The notes under the pieces were generated by a model. That model was given only the letters and a program-made list of their open reading frames with translations, did not search any database and had not been told where the DNA came from. A stretch of 45,506 nt of DNA from Paraclostridium ghonii (GTDB lineage: Bacteria; Bacillota; Clostridia; Peptostreptococcales; Peptostreptococcaceae). The stretch spans positions 1 through 45,506 of the forward strand of contig NZ_JAKEDR010000006.1 in NCBI RefSeq assembly GCF_023653455.1. Direction: 5' to 3'. The number at the start of each line of letters is the position of its first letter. Within the stretch, counting starts at the first letter, position 1. Positions 33,552 to 41,815 of the stretch are shown in pieces. Both the position numbers and the translations under genes were made by a program.

Positions 33552-34067
33552 TTAATATGTATTTTTCAATTTAGTTAAAGCTTTTTTATGTACTTTATTT
33601 ACATATTGTCTAGATGTTTTAAGTTCTCTAGCTATATCAGATTCACTTAAATTACAGACGTATCTTTTGTTCAAGATATTTTTTTCGCAATCACTTAAAT
33701 CTTTAATTATATCTTGAAATCCTATATCGCTTTCTAGTAAATAATACTCTTTGTAATTTAAAATATCATCATCTGCAAATTCTCTAGTGTACTGATTATA
33801 ATATTTTTTGTTTACTCTCATATACTTATTTTTCAGGCATTTGAAAATATATGAAAATACTATTTTTTCATCTTTTAAAAATTCTTCTCTCATTGGCATT
33901 TTTTCTAATAAAGTAATCATAAATAAAATCAATTCGCTATCCATGTCTTCGCAATAGCTATTTCGTTTAAATTTATTGATAACTGGTTTAAATTTATTAA
34001 TTATTTCCATTAAAGACTCTTTTTCTCCACTTTTATAAAGAACGACTAAATCTCCTAGTTTATGCAT
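33552..34067 (-). CDS. TcdR/BotR/UviA-like alternative sigma factor
   Basis: 171 aa, the size of group 5 toxin-gene sigma factors (about 180). The N-terminal part LGDLVVLYKSGEKESLMEII-NKFKPVINKF ... DSELILFMITLLEK follows the TcdR pattern (region 2). SYIFKCLKNKYMRVNKKYYN and a DDDILN motif follow. Region 4 HTH is DLSDCEKNILNKRYVCNLSE-SDIARELKTSRQYVNKVHKK. In C. difficile, C. botulinum, C. tetani and C. perfringens such factors drive toxin or bacteriocin genes. Here candidates are the cry genes 6-12 kb away. AGGAGG precedes ATG 34067. Generic clostridial phage-type sigma-like factors look similar, so the role is inferred. Confidence 0.75.
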   Translation of the reverse strand: MHKLGDLVVLYKSGEKESLMEIINKFKPVINKFKRNSYCEDMDSELILFMITLLEKMPMREEFLKDEKIVFSYIFKCLKNKYMRVNKKYYNQYTREFADDDILNYKEYYLLESDIGFQDIIKDLSDCEKNILNKRYVCNLSESDIARELKTSRQYVNKVHKKALTKLKNTY

Positions 34068-34191
34068 TATATATGCCTCCTAATTATTTTTAAAATTAAA
34101 TATTTGGAATTAATAAACCAGTTTTATTTATCTAATTGCGTCGCCATTTAAACATAGAGAGAAAAATTATTGCCTTTAAAAATATATTATC

Positions 34192-34207
34192 AAAGTGTTA
34201 TCACTTT
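34192..34207. promoter_or_regulatory. Palindrome AAAGTG-TTAT-CACTTT, first of four related sites
   Basis: The core GTGTTATCA recurs at 34299-34307, and in the other direction at 34693-34701 (TGATAACAC) and 34829-34837 (GTGATAACA). Four sites lie in 650 bases around the sigma, 62-aa and RHH genes. This looks like a shared operator. Confidence 0.5.
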
Positions 34208-34318
34208 TTCAACAAGTATATTTTTACTATACAGGTTGACAAAACCAAATTTTAAACTAGAAGTATTGCAATTTATGCTATATATAAATTTTAAAAAAGT
34301 GTTATCATATTACTTATA

Positions 34319-34363
34319 AAAATGAGGGTAGGTACACTGCATAAGTGTAACTACCCTCATTTT
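34319..34363 (-). terminator. Strong hairpin terminator
   Basis: Perfect 13-base arms AAAATGAGGGTAG and CTACCCTCATTTT with an inner ACACT/AGTGT stem. It lies 60 bases past the 62-aa gene on the minus strand and ends in T on both strands. Confidence 0.8.
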
Positions 34364-34422
34364 AAATTATGATTATACTAATAGATAATTATACACATTT
34401 AAATACCTATCAGCAATTTGAA

Positions 34423-34611
34423 CTATTCTAAGTTTTGAATTTTTATTTTAAGAGATTCAAAATCTTTTTTCAAAAATTTTTTCCCATCACAAATAATACT
34501 TGGATCTTCATCATCTTCAAACTCTTCACTTAAAACAGTGTTAAATATCTCTAGCATTTCGTCTATATACCCTAATATAATTAGTTTTTCATCCTTAGAA
34601 AGTTGATTCAT
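34423..34611 (-). CDS. Small acidic protein of unknown function
   Basis: 62 aa, two predicted helices joined by an acidic turn (EFEDDEDPSIICDGKKFLKK). GGAGGGG precedes the ATG, which gives good support that it is translated. Its own strong terminator follows. No family recognised. It faces the RHH gene across a gap containing two copies of the TGATAAC motif. Confidence 0.65.
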   Translation of the reverse strand: MNQLSKDEKLIILGYIDEMLEIFNTVLSEEFEDDEDPSIICDGKKFLKKDFESLKIKIQNLE

Positions 34612-34906
34612 TGAACCCCTCCAATGTTTAAATTCTATAACAATATTATATAGAACAGATGTTCTTTTTTCAATCTATTTTTATTTTATTAATGATAACA
34701 CCTTTACAAAAAAATATTGTTTTGATTTTTTATAATCATTTTTTTCATAAAAACAATATACTTATTTAAAAAAACATATTTTAAATTGATTGTTTTATAT
34801 ACTATATGATAGAATTAAACTATTAAAAGTGATAACATTTTTATGTAAATTTTAAAATTATATTTAAATTTATAATATACTTCAAATTTATTTTTAGGAG
34901 GTTAAA

Positions 34907-35137
34907 ATGGCATTAAGTAAAGAGAACACAAGAACAATGGTGACGATAAGTCTCGATTTAAAAAAAGAACTTGATTTAAAATCAGAACGAGATGGATATA
35001 ACTTAAATACAGTTATTGTTAAAGCTATTTATGATTACTTAAAAAAAGATTCTGTAGTTGATAAAAAAGTTTTAAAAGATACTAAACATAAGTTAGAAAG
35101 AATAGAATATCTAAAATTTAAAAAAGAACAATTATAA
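34907..35137 (+). CDS. Ribbon-helix-helix DNA-binding protein
   Basis: 76 aa. TRTMVTISLDLKKELDLKSE-RDGYNLNTVIVKAIYDYLKK has the beta strand (VTISL) and two helices of the MetJ/Arc/CopG fold, followed by a basic helical tail (HKLERIEYLKFKKEQ). AGGAGG precedes the ATG. Such proteins are small repressors or antitoxins, but no toxin gene is adjacent. Two TGATAAC sites lie upstream and may be its own operators. Confidence 0.8.
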   Translation: MALSKENTRTMVTISLDLKKELDLKSERDGYNLNTVIVKAIYDYLKKDSVVDKKVLKDTKHKLERIEYLKFKKEQL

Positions 35138-35183
35138 ATTAAATTAGAAAGGATATGCCTTTGAGTTATACTGAATTATGTTT

Positions 35184-35240
35184 AATAAAATAACCCCTAA
35201 TACTAATATTAAAAGATATCGTATTAGGGGTTATTTTATT
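35184..35240. terminator. Bidirectional terminator with 20-base perfect arms
   Basis: Left arm 35184-35203 and right arm 35221-35240 are perfect complements (CCCCTAATAC / GTATTAGGGG at the tip) with A/T runs outside. It separates the convergent RHH gene and the 112-aa membrane protein gene. Confidence 0.85.
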
Positions 35241-35250
35241 AATTTAGATA

Positions 35251-35589
35251 TTAAACAAAGATATTAAATACTCTATACACGTTATAAATTAGAGCTATTA
35301 AAATAAAAATATCAATTAATATACTGAATGAAAATCTTCCTTTTGTACAGTCCTTTTGAATTAGATTATTATTTTGCATATTGAATTTTCTTTGTTGGGT
35401 TACATCTATAAAGTATAAAATGCCTAATAAAAATGTGGATATTATATTTTCAATATCAAAGTAGAACCTAACACTATCTTGTGTAGCAAAATATTGTGAT
35501 ATGTCTTCTATTAAAAGCTGAAAAATAATTAATAATATAATAAATTTACTATATTTGCTTTTATATTGAGGATTTTTATCTGACAACAT
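35251..35589 (-). CDS. Small membrane protein, three to four TM segments
   Basis: 112 aa. TMs are at about residues 13-30 (SKFIILLIIFQLLIEDI), 45-62 (IISTFLLGILYFIDV) and 85-108 (RFSFSILIDIFILIALIYNV). Charged N-terminus. GGGAGGT precedes ATG 35589. I do not recognise the family. A fifth GTTATCAC motif (35712-35719) lies upstream. Confidence 0.65.
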   Translation of the reverse strand: MLSDKNPQYKSKYSKFIILLIIFQLLIEDISQYFATQDSVRFYFDIENIISTFLLGILYFIDVTQQRKFNMQNNNLIQKDCTKGRFSFSILIDIFILIALIYNVYRVFNIFV

Positions 35590-35814
35590 ATATATTTACC
35601 TCCCAATAATATCCTGTAACAGGACTCAGTATTGCAGTAACTAAGTTTGAATATTTTGCTTTTTATACAAGTTGATCTTATTGTTGATTTTGTTGAAATT
35701 TCAACCTAGTCGTTATCACTATTGAATATATTACTATTTAAGTAGATAGTATCATTCTATATAATCAAAAATCAATAAAATTACATATATAATGAAATAT
35801 AGAATATCTACACA

Positions 35815-36726
35815 TTATAAAACATTATCACTAATTGCTTGTTTTTTCTTTCGATAAATAAAAGGTGAAACTCCAGTTTGTAATTTGAATTTTTCAATAA
35901 AGTAACTAGCACTTCCAAAACCACATTGATAAGATATATTAGTAATAGACTCATTTGTTGTAATTAATAAATTTTCACTAATGACTAATCTATAATTAGT
36001 AATATATTCAAAAATAGAACAATTCATATATTTTTTAAATTCTCTACAACATGCACTCTTTGATAGGTTAACTTCATCTGATATATCTTTTAAATTAATT
36101 TTTTCCATATAATTATTATGTATATAATTAATAATTTTCTTTAGACGAGAGGTATTATGAATAAGTTTATCATTATAAAATGATACTAGATAGTTTTTAA
36201 CCATAGTATTCCAGATGCGTAAAAGTAAAGTAAGTATTTGCAATTCAAATCCAACATTTTTTTCAGTATACTCCTTATGAATTATCAAAAGATCTTTTAA
36301 GATATCATATTTCCACTCACTGTCATTTTTCAAAATACAATATCTAATCATAGAATTACCTACATAGGGGCGAATATATTTTATATTTATTACACTTCCT
36401 AGAAAACCGTAGATTAGTTTTGGGTGAAAGTCAAAACAAATATAAGAACTATCAATATCTTTATAGTTTTTTGCATTATGTAATTGTTCTGAATTGATAA
36501 ATAGACCTTCTCCTTGCGATAAAATTACTGTATCGCCTTCAATATTAAAACTTACAGTTCCTTTTGTAACAATACAAAACTGAAGTTCTTCATGCCAATG
36601 CCAATCAATAAAACCTAATATATTTTTATTAATCTGAGTTGAATAGATAGCAATAGGAAACTCAACAGAGCCGTGTTTAGTTGTTTCTTTTTGGTTTTCA
36701 TCAATAATTATATTATGAATTTGCAT
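35815..36726 (-). CDS. AraC-family regulator with N-terminal cupin
   Basis: 303 aa from ATG 36726, chosen because AAAGGAGAA precedes it (earlier in-frame ATG has no site). The N-terminal half is a cupin sensor (IDWHWHEELQFCIVTKGTVS, LSQGEGLFINSEQLHNA). The C-terminal ~100 aa hold two HTH motifs (DISDEVNLSKSACCREFKKY, then ISYQCGFGSASYFIEKFKLQ-TGVSPFIYRK). It is back-to-back with an EamA transporter gene, which it probably controls in response to the transported or related small molecule. Confidence 0.93.
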   Translation of the reverse strand: MQIHNIIIDENQKETTKHGSVEFPIAIYSTQINKNILGFIDWHWHEELQFCIVTKGTVSFNIEGDTVILSQGEGLFINSEQLHNAKNYKDIDSSYICFDFHPKLIYGFLGSVINIKYIRPYVGNSMIRYCILKNDSEWKYDILKDLLIIHKEYTEKNVGFELQILTLLLRIWNTMVKNYLVSFYNDKLIHNTSRLKKIINYIHNNYMEKINLKDISDEVNLSKSACCREFKKYMNCSIFEYITNYRLVISENLLITTNESITNISYQCGFGSASYFIEKFKLQTGVSPFIYRKKKQAISDNVL

Positions 36727-36912
36727 AGTATTCTCCTTTATTAAAAACTGGGGTATAAATCGAATTAAGTCAATATAGTTATATTTATTGATTACATTAT
36801 TGTATAAATATAACTTTAATATCAATATAATTATACTATCAAATATATAAATATTTTTTTAAAATTTAATATTTATAAGTATAAGTTTTTGTATAGAAAG
36901 GAAATAAATTTT

Positions 36913-37851
36913 ATGAAAGATTCTTTAAGGATAAAAGGTATATTTTTAGTAATGCTTGGAACGTTACTTTGGGGAGTTTCTGGAGTTGTAGCTCAATATT
37001 TATTTCAAAGTAAAAACTTTGCACCAGAGTGGCTTGTTGTTATAAGAATGATATTTTCTGGAGCAATTATTTTAACTTTTTCTTTGCTTAAAGGTGATAA
37101 AAGTGTATTTGAGATATGGCGCAAAAAAGAAAACATTATTAAAATTTTAATATTTTCTATACTGGGAATGCTTGGGGTTCAATATTCTTACTTCGCGGCT
37201 ATACATCATGGAAATGCTGCAACTGCAACAATACTTCAATATTTATCACCAGTTATCATTACACTATATTTAGCTTTTTACAATAAAAAACTTCCAACAT
37301 TCAAACAAGTAGCTTGCGTGTTTATGGCAATCTTAGGAACTTTTTTAATTATTACAAAAGGAAATTTAAACAGTTTAGCAATATCAAAACCAGCTATTTT
37401 TTGGGGAGTGTTATCTGCTTTCGCATGTGCTATATATACATTACAACCTTCTTCATTATTAAAAATGTATGGATCACTATGTGTAGTAGGATGGGGTATG
37501 CTTATTGGTGGAGTTGCTTTTAGTTTTGTGCAGTCACCATTTAATTGTGTAGGAAATTGGTCATTTGAGTCATTCTTGGCTATTGTTTTTGTAGTATTAT
37601 TTGGAACTTTAATTGCATTTTATTGTTACTTAGAAAGTCTAAAATATATTGAACCATATGAGGCTAGTGTATTTGCTTGTATAGAACCATTGTCAGCATC
37701 TATTCTTTCAATAGTTTTATTAAATGTAACTTTCAGTTTGATACAATGGATAGGTACATTATGCATAATTATTACAATCTCAATGCTTTCACTTACCAAA
37801 AAGGTGGATAGTTTAGTAGATAAAGAAAAAAACGAAGATATTACTAATTAG
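36913..37851 (+). CDS. EamA/DMT-family transporter
   Basis: 312 aa with ten TM helices in two EamA repeats: the first starts GIFLVMLGTLLWGVSGVVAQ, the second at about residue 150 (KPAIFWGVLSAFACAIYTLQ). SYFAAIHHGNAATATILQYL and YLESLKYIEPYEASVFACIE-PLSA are the conserved repeats' ends. Start ATG 36913 has AAGGAAAT upstream. Family members export or import amino acids and metabolites. Divergent AraC gene suggests induced expression. Confidence 0.93.
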   Translation: MKDSLRIKGIFLVMLGTLLWGVSGVVAQYLFQSKNFAPEWLVVIRMIFSGAIILTFSLLKGDKSVFEIWRKKENIIKILIFSILGMLGVQYSYFAAIHHGNAATATILQYLSPVIITLYLAFYNKKLPTFKQVACVFMAILGTFLIITKGNLNSLAISKPAIFWGVLSAFACAIYTLQPSSLLKMYGSLCVVGWGMLIGGVAFSFVQSPFNCVGNWSFESFLAIVFVVLFGTLIAFYCYLESLKYIEPYEASVFACIEPLSASILSIVLLNVTFSLIQWIGTLCIIITISMLSLTKKVDSLVDKEKNEDITN

Positions 37852-37906
37852 GTTTTACTACTTGTAGTTAAATTTTACTTTAGGGACTAGTTATGTATTT
37901 AGAATA

Positions 37907-37956
37907 AAGTTTATGCCCTTAGGATTCAAATAAATGGACTTTAGGGCATTTTTGCT
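37907..37956 (-). repeat. Dispersed hairpin repeat, copy E (inverted orientation)
   Basis: On the minus strand it reads AAATGCCCTAAAGTCC ... GAATCCTAAGGGCATAAACTTTATT, the same stem and tail as copies A, B and D. Lying after the EamA gene, it may end that transcript too. Confidence 0.65.
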
Positions 37957-38135
37957 AGAGCTTTTTAAGAACTAGTTTAATAGCAAAAATATTGAAAATT
38001 CAATTGTTTTCTTTTATACTAACATTAATTGAACTTTCAATCTTTTTTACGCTTAAGAAAATTACACTTACTAAAAAACTGTGGACAACCTATGAGACTT
38101 AGTTATACCAATTACTATGTTTTGAGAGTAAAAAA

Positions 38136-38222
38136 GAATTTTGAGCAACGTACGAAGTCGTTTGAGTAACGGGCCACGAGCTTGCCGAGTGGACGTTGAC
38201 GACATGAGCGGAGCGAATTTTT
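38136..38222 (+). other. GC-rich structured element in an AT-rich gap
   Basis: Within the 530-base gap 37852-38382, about 75 bases are far more GC-rich than the rest. They contain nested complementary pairs: GTCGT 38157-38161 with ACGAC 38199-38203; AACG 38168 with CGTT 38194; CCAC 38174 with GTGG 38189. GAGCGGAGCGAATTTTTT follows. This could be a small structured RNA, a terminator-like element or a mobile repeat. The rest of the gap shows only a 23-codon frame with no proper start (38230-38308). Confidence 0.5.
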
Positions 38223-38382
38223 TATTAAGGAGAATTTATAGTAAAAAATTAGAAACCAAAGGATTAAGGTTTGTAGGTAGAATATTTAGACCTATAAACT
38301 CCAAATAAAATTTTTTATAGAATACGTAGTTTTAGTTATTGTATATTTATTAATAAGTATATAAGTAGAAAGGACAGTAAAA

Positions 38383-38889
38383 ATGGAATTTAGAAAATCA
38401 GTTAAAAAAGATGTAGATAGCATAATGAGAATTATTGAGCAAGCACAAGATTATTTTAAAAAACAAGGAGTTGATCAATGGCAAAATGATTATCCAAATC
38501 AAAATACTATAAATGATGACATTAAAAATGGAGAAAGTTATGTATTAGAAAAGGATGGATGTGTTGTTGCAACTGCAATGGTTACTTTCAAAGGTGAGAA
38601 GTCCTATGATTCAATTTATGAGGGTGGGTGGCTAAGTAATAATGAATATGCAACCATTCATAGAGTGGCTGTTGATAATAATTATAAAGGAATTGGACTA
38701 TCATCTCAAATTATTAAAAATATAGAAAATCTTTGCTTGAAGAGAAATATACTTAGCATAAAAGTTGATACACATGAAGATAATTTATCAATGCAAAAAC
38801 TTCTTTTAAAAAATGAATTTAAGTATTGTGGGATAATATATTTAGATGATAATAGTAAAAGAATAGCATTTGAAAAGATTTTATTTTAA
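38383..38889 (+). CDS. GNAT-family N-acetyltransferase
   Basis: 168 aa. The GNAT fold is seen in order: N-terminal helix pair (KKDVDSIMRIIEQAQDYFKK), strands VVATAMVTF and ATIHRVAVDNNYKGIGLSSQ, where the acetyl-CoA loop (Q/R-x-x-G-x-G/A) reads NYKGIGLSSQII. The end NEFKYCGIIYLDDNSKRIAF fits motif B. It transfers acetyl from acetyl-CoA to an amine, substrate unknown. AAGGA precedes the ATG. Ends at a hairpin. Confidence 0.9.
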   Translation: MEFRKSVKKDVDSIMRIIEQAQDYFKKQGVDQWQNDYPNQNTINDDIKNGESYVLEKDGCVVATAMVTFKGEKSYDSIYEGGWLSNNEYATIHRVAVDNNYKGIGLSSQIIKNIENLCLKRNILSIKVDTHEDNLSMQKLLLKNEFKYCGIIYLDDNSKRIAFEKILF

Positions 38890-38897
38890 ATAAAGTT

Positions 38898-38936
38898 AAA
38901 GACTTTAAAATCTAATAAATTGATTTAAGGTCTTTT
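38898..38936 (+). terminator. Terminator after the acetyltransferase gene
   Basis: AAAGACTTTAAAATC and GATTTAAGGTCTTT form a long stem with a few mismatches, followed by T. Confidence 0.7.
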
Positions 38937-38980
38937 TTACTATATACCTTTAAATATATTATATTAAATATGCTTATTAC

Positions 38981-40445
38981 AGGGGTAGCGTCCATGGCCG
39001 TCAACCTAACGGTTAAAAACTAATCGTTTTATGGTTGATGGCTTATTTATTTGATTTAAATCTGCAAAATACACACTTGAAGTGTCTACAATGATAAACT
39101 TAAGCACACTAAATAAAACCTAGGAAATTTACCTAAATTTGACTTAAACAAATATATAAATTTTAATTTTAGCTTACTAATTTCTCTAGATATCTTAATT
39201 TCAATGGATTTTAAGATATCTAGAGAAATTTTTTTGCCTTTTTTCCTTGATTTTACTCCTAACCTCTTAAAGTTAAGCATTATTCTTTTTAAAATTCGTA
39301 TAATACAGAGTTCTCCTTTAAAAATCGCATTACATAACTTAGGCAAATACTGATATAAGTTGCCGAAGGCCTTTATTTCACTTACTTCTTTACCAACCTC
39401 ATCTAGGATAATATTTTTACCTGTAAATACTATTGATGAAGATAATAAAAGTGCTATTAATCGACCATATAAAAAGCATTTAAATCTCTCTATTTTAATC
39501 TTGTTTTCTTCAGTTAATTTTGTTACAATTAATCTGCTTTTCAGCTCCTTTTGGGATCCTACATAGATGTCACTAAGTTCGATTGTTTCGCCTTCGGCCA
39601 AAGGCTCTACTAACTTAATGACATCTATTTTTATGTATTTACTAGATTTTCTTATATTTTTCAGGGGTTGGATTTTTCATATACAAAGAGGTATTACTTT
39701 TTATCTTTGATATGAAAGATGAATTACTTTTATCAATTCTTTTCAAGTAGTCAATTTTAAAATAGCCTAAATCGGCTAATTTTAAGTCTTTAAGCTCTTT
39801 ATCTTTTTTCATAGTCTTTAAATAATATGCATCAGTTTTTACTACAGAAAATATATCTATTCTCATAAATGAACCTGATAAAAGTTCATATTGTAACTGT
39901 ATTTTTATGGAAGATGGAGAGCCTGAACCACCTGAACCTGGGAATTCTTTTTTAAATTATTTAGGGAGAGTAAAACTTGTTGAATCATTTACTATTACTC
40001 TGTTAAAATGCAAGTCTAAAGTATCTTCTAGCCCTTTTAAAGTAGCATTTTGACTATACATCATTTGGTTAAAGATCTCTTTCATAAATTCTACAGAATA
40101 CTTATTAAATCGTTTATCTAATGCTTGTTTAGATATTGTAGTTGAGAATAAAGCATCATACTTAGATGCTAGTTGTGACAAAGGAGAACTGCATATGTCT
40201 GATCCATGAAAAACATTAAGTGCTAAAAAATCAGTGGCAGTTATATTACTTTTTCTTTTAACAAAACCTGTTTCCCTGGCTATTTTTTCTATATGTTCAA
40301 TATCAAAAACTTCTTTTATGTTTTTGATTAAATATTTAAGTTTTTTATGCATGATTAAAGCCTCACTTTCTGTAATGATTAATTAAAAATTATATCATAA
40401 CTGAAAATGAGGCTTCTTAGGTTGACGGCCATGGACGCTACCCCT
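38981..40445 (-). mobile_element. Decayed IS4-family insertion sequence
   Basis: The 1465-base element is bounded by perfect 29-base inverted repeats (38981-39009 and 40417-40445; they begin AGGGGTAGCGTCCATGGCCG). It holds a single broken transposase gene on the minus strand. The ends are GC-rich compared with the host DNA. No target duplication is clear on the flanks, so the insertion is old or the flanks have changed. With a dead transposase it could move only in trans. Confidence 0.88.
39086..40352 (-). pseudogene. IS4-family transposase, broken by a stop and a frameshift
   Basis: Piece 1 (40352-39957) is MHKKLKYLIKNIKEVFD ... VIVNDSTSFTLPK and ends in TAA. The same frame continues with FKKEFPGSGGSGSPSSIKIQ and MRIDIFSVVKTDAYYLKTMK to about 39642. 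After a frame change, piece 3 (39601-39086) continues GETIELSDIYVGSQKELKSR to the C-terminus. D in VNDSTSF is the first catalytic Asp of the DDE triad, and the GSGGSGSPSS stretch is typical of IS4 enzymes. At least one nonsense change and one frameshift make it inactive. Confidence 0.85.
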
Positions 40446-40500
40446 ACTAGTCTATAACGGTAGCAATTTGGATAAAACAAGTAAATTATTAAATAAAAAA

Positions 40501-40524
40501 TCTCCCTCTTTTAAGGGAGATCTT
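40501..40524 (-). terminator. Terminator overlapping the end of the sensor kinase gene
   Basis: On the minus strand TCTCCCT-TAAAA-GAGGGAGA is followed by a T-run. The kinase stop codon lies within the stem-loop. Confidence 0.8.
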
Positions 40525-41815
40525 TTATAGGAATCATTATTTTTAATATAAACTCATTGTCTGAATAATTGATTATTACTTCACCATTATATTTACTTGC
40601 TATGTATTTTATACTTGAAATTCCTATTCCATGCATTTTTTTATTACATTTATTTGTTTGAATATGTTCATCATTGAATTTAATTTCATTAACTTTAGTG
40701 TTTGTAAATTTAATTATTGCAAATCCATTTATATATGTAGCTTTAACTTCAATTCTTTTTTCTATCTCATTGTCTATTTTAAGACAGGCTTCAATTGCAT
40801 TATCTAATGCATTTGCAAATATTGCACATATATCCGTATCTTGAATACATTTCAATTTTGAAATATTTATATTATCTTCAAATTCAATATTATGTTTTTT
40901 AAAAATAGATGTTTTTTCTCCTAAAATTATATCTAGGGTTCCATTCCCTGTATTTCTAAAATTCTCAAAATCACTTATTTGAAGTTCTAAATTGTTTATA
41001 TATGATATAATTTCTTCTTTTGTATTAAAATTTTTAATACATATAATATGATTTTTTAAATCATGATAAACATATCTTAGTTTATTATGAATTTCATTTA
41101 TATTTTCATAACTCTTACTATTTGTTTTTATTCTTTCATTTACAAGTTCATTTTCTAGCTTAAGCTTATCACATTGTAAAATGTTACTTATTGTTATCAA
41201 TGAAATTTTCCTTGATACAATCATTAGAATAATAATTAGTACAAATTTAAATATATTTTGATTAAAATCATGTTCAAATACTACTAATATTATTACTATA
41301 TTAGATAATATAGGTATTCCTACTAATGCCAAATCTTTCTGTTCGAATTCTAATGATAACCTAAAATATTTTAATATTGTAAAACATGTAAGTAACAATA
41401 TCTTTGATAGAAGTATAGTTTTGACTTTTAATATAGGTTCATTTATTAATGTATAGATACTATCTAAATTATTATACATAACTACTATGTTTATGGATAC
41501 AGATTCTATAATAATTAATGTTAACCAAAATATAAAGTTTATTATTATACATTTATAAATAGAATCTTTATAAGCTAATTTATAAAATAAAGTACCAGTT
41601 ATAATATATATAATCGTCTTCGTATTTGGAAATATATTAAATATACTTATAATTACCATAAATACTGTTATCAATATAACTCTAAATAGATATTTTCTAT
41701 TAGATATTTTTTTTGTTCCAATTATGGTTAGTAAAGTAAAAAATATAATCCAATCTATATATAATGTAATTATATTAGTAAAATCCCCGAGGTTTATACC
41801 TATTCTTTCTAACAT
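40511..41815 (-). CDS. AgrC-type GHKL sensor histidine kinase
   Basis: 434 aa. Six to seven TM segments in residues 10-205 form a sensor of the AgrC/FsrC peptide-receptor type. A coiled linker follows, then the H box YVYHDLKNHIICIKNF (phospho-His about 251). The GHKL ATPase has ANALDNAIEACLK and MHGIGISSIKYIASKYNGEV. The start at 41815 overlaps the regulator gene (7 bases), with GGAGA as SD. Peptide-sensing kinases usually sit next to agrB and agrD genes, but neither is visible here. Signal unknown. Confidence 0.88.
   Translation of the reverse strand: MLERIGINLGDFTNIITLYIDWIIFFTLLTIIGTKKISNRKYLFRVILITVFMVIISIFNIFPNTKTIIYIITGTLFYKLAYKDSIYKCIIINFIFWLTLIIIESVSINIVVMYNNLDSIYTLINEPILKVKTILLSKILLLTCFTILKYFRLSLEFEQKDLALVGIPILSNIVIILVVFEHDFNQNIFKFVLIIILMIVSRKISLITISNILQCDKLKLENELVNERIKTNSKSYENINEIHNKLRYVYHDLKNHIICIKNFNTKEEIISYINNLELQISDFENFRNTGNGTLDIILGEKTSIFKKHNIEFEDNINISKLKCIQDTDICAIFANALDNAIEACLKIDNEIEKRIEVKATYINGFAIIKFTNTKVNEIKFNDEHIQTNKCNKKMHGIGISSIKYIASKYNGEVIINYSDNEFILKIMIPIKDLP

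Noticed and set aside
38230..38308. 23-codon frame after AAGGAG ending PINSK
   Set aside because: The only start would be ATT one base from the SD, too close to work; no other support.
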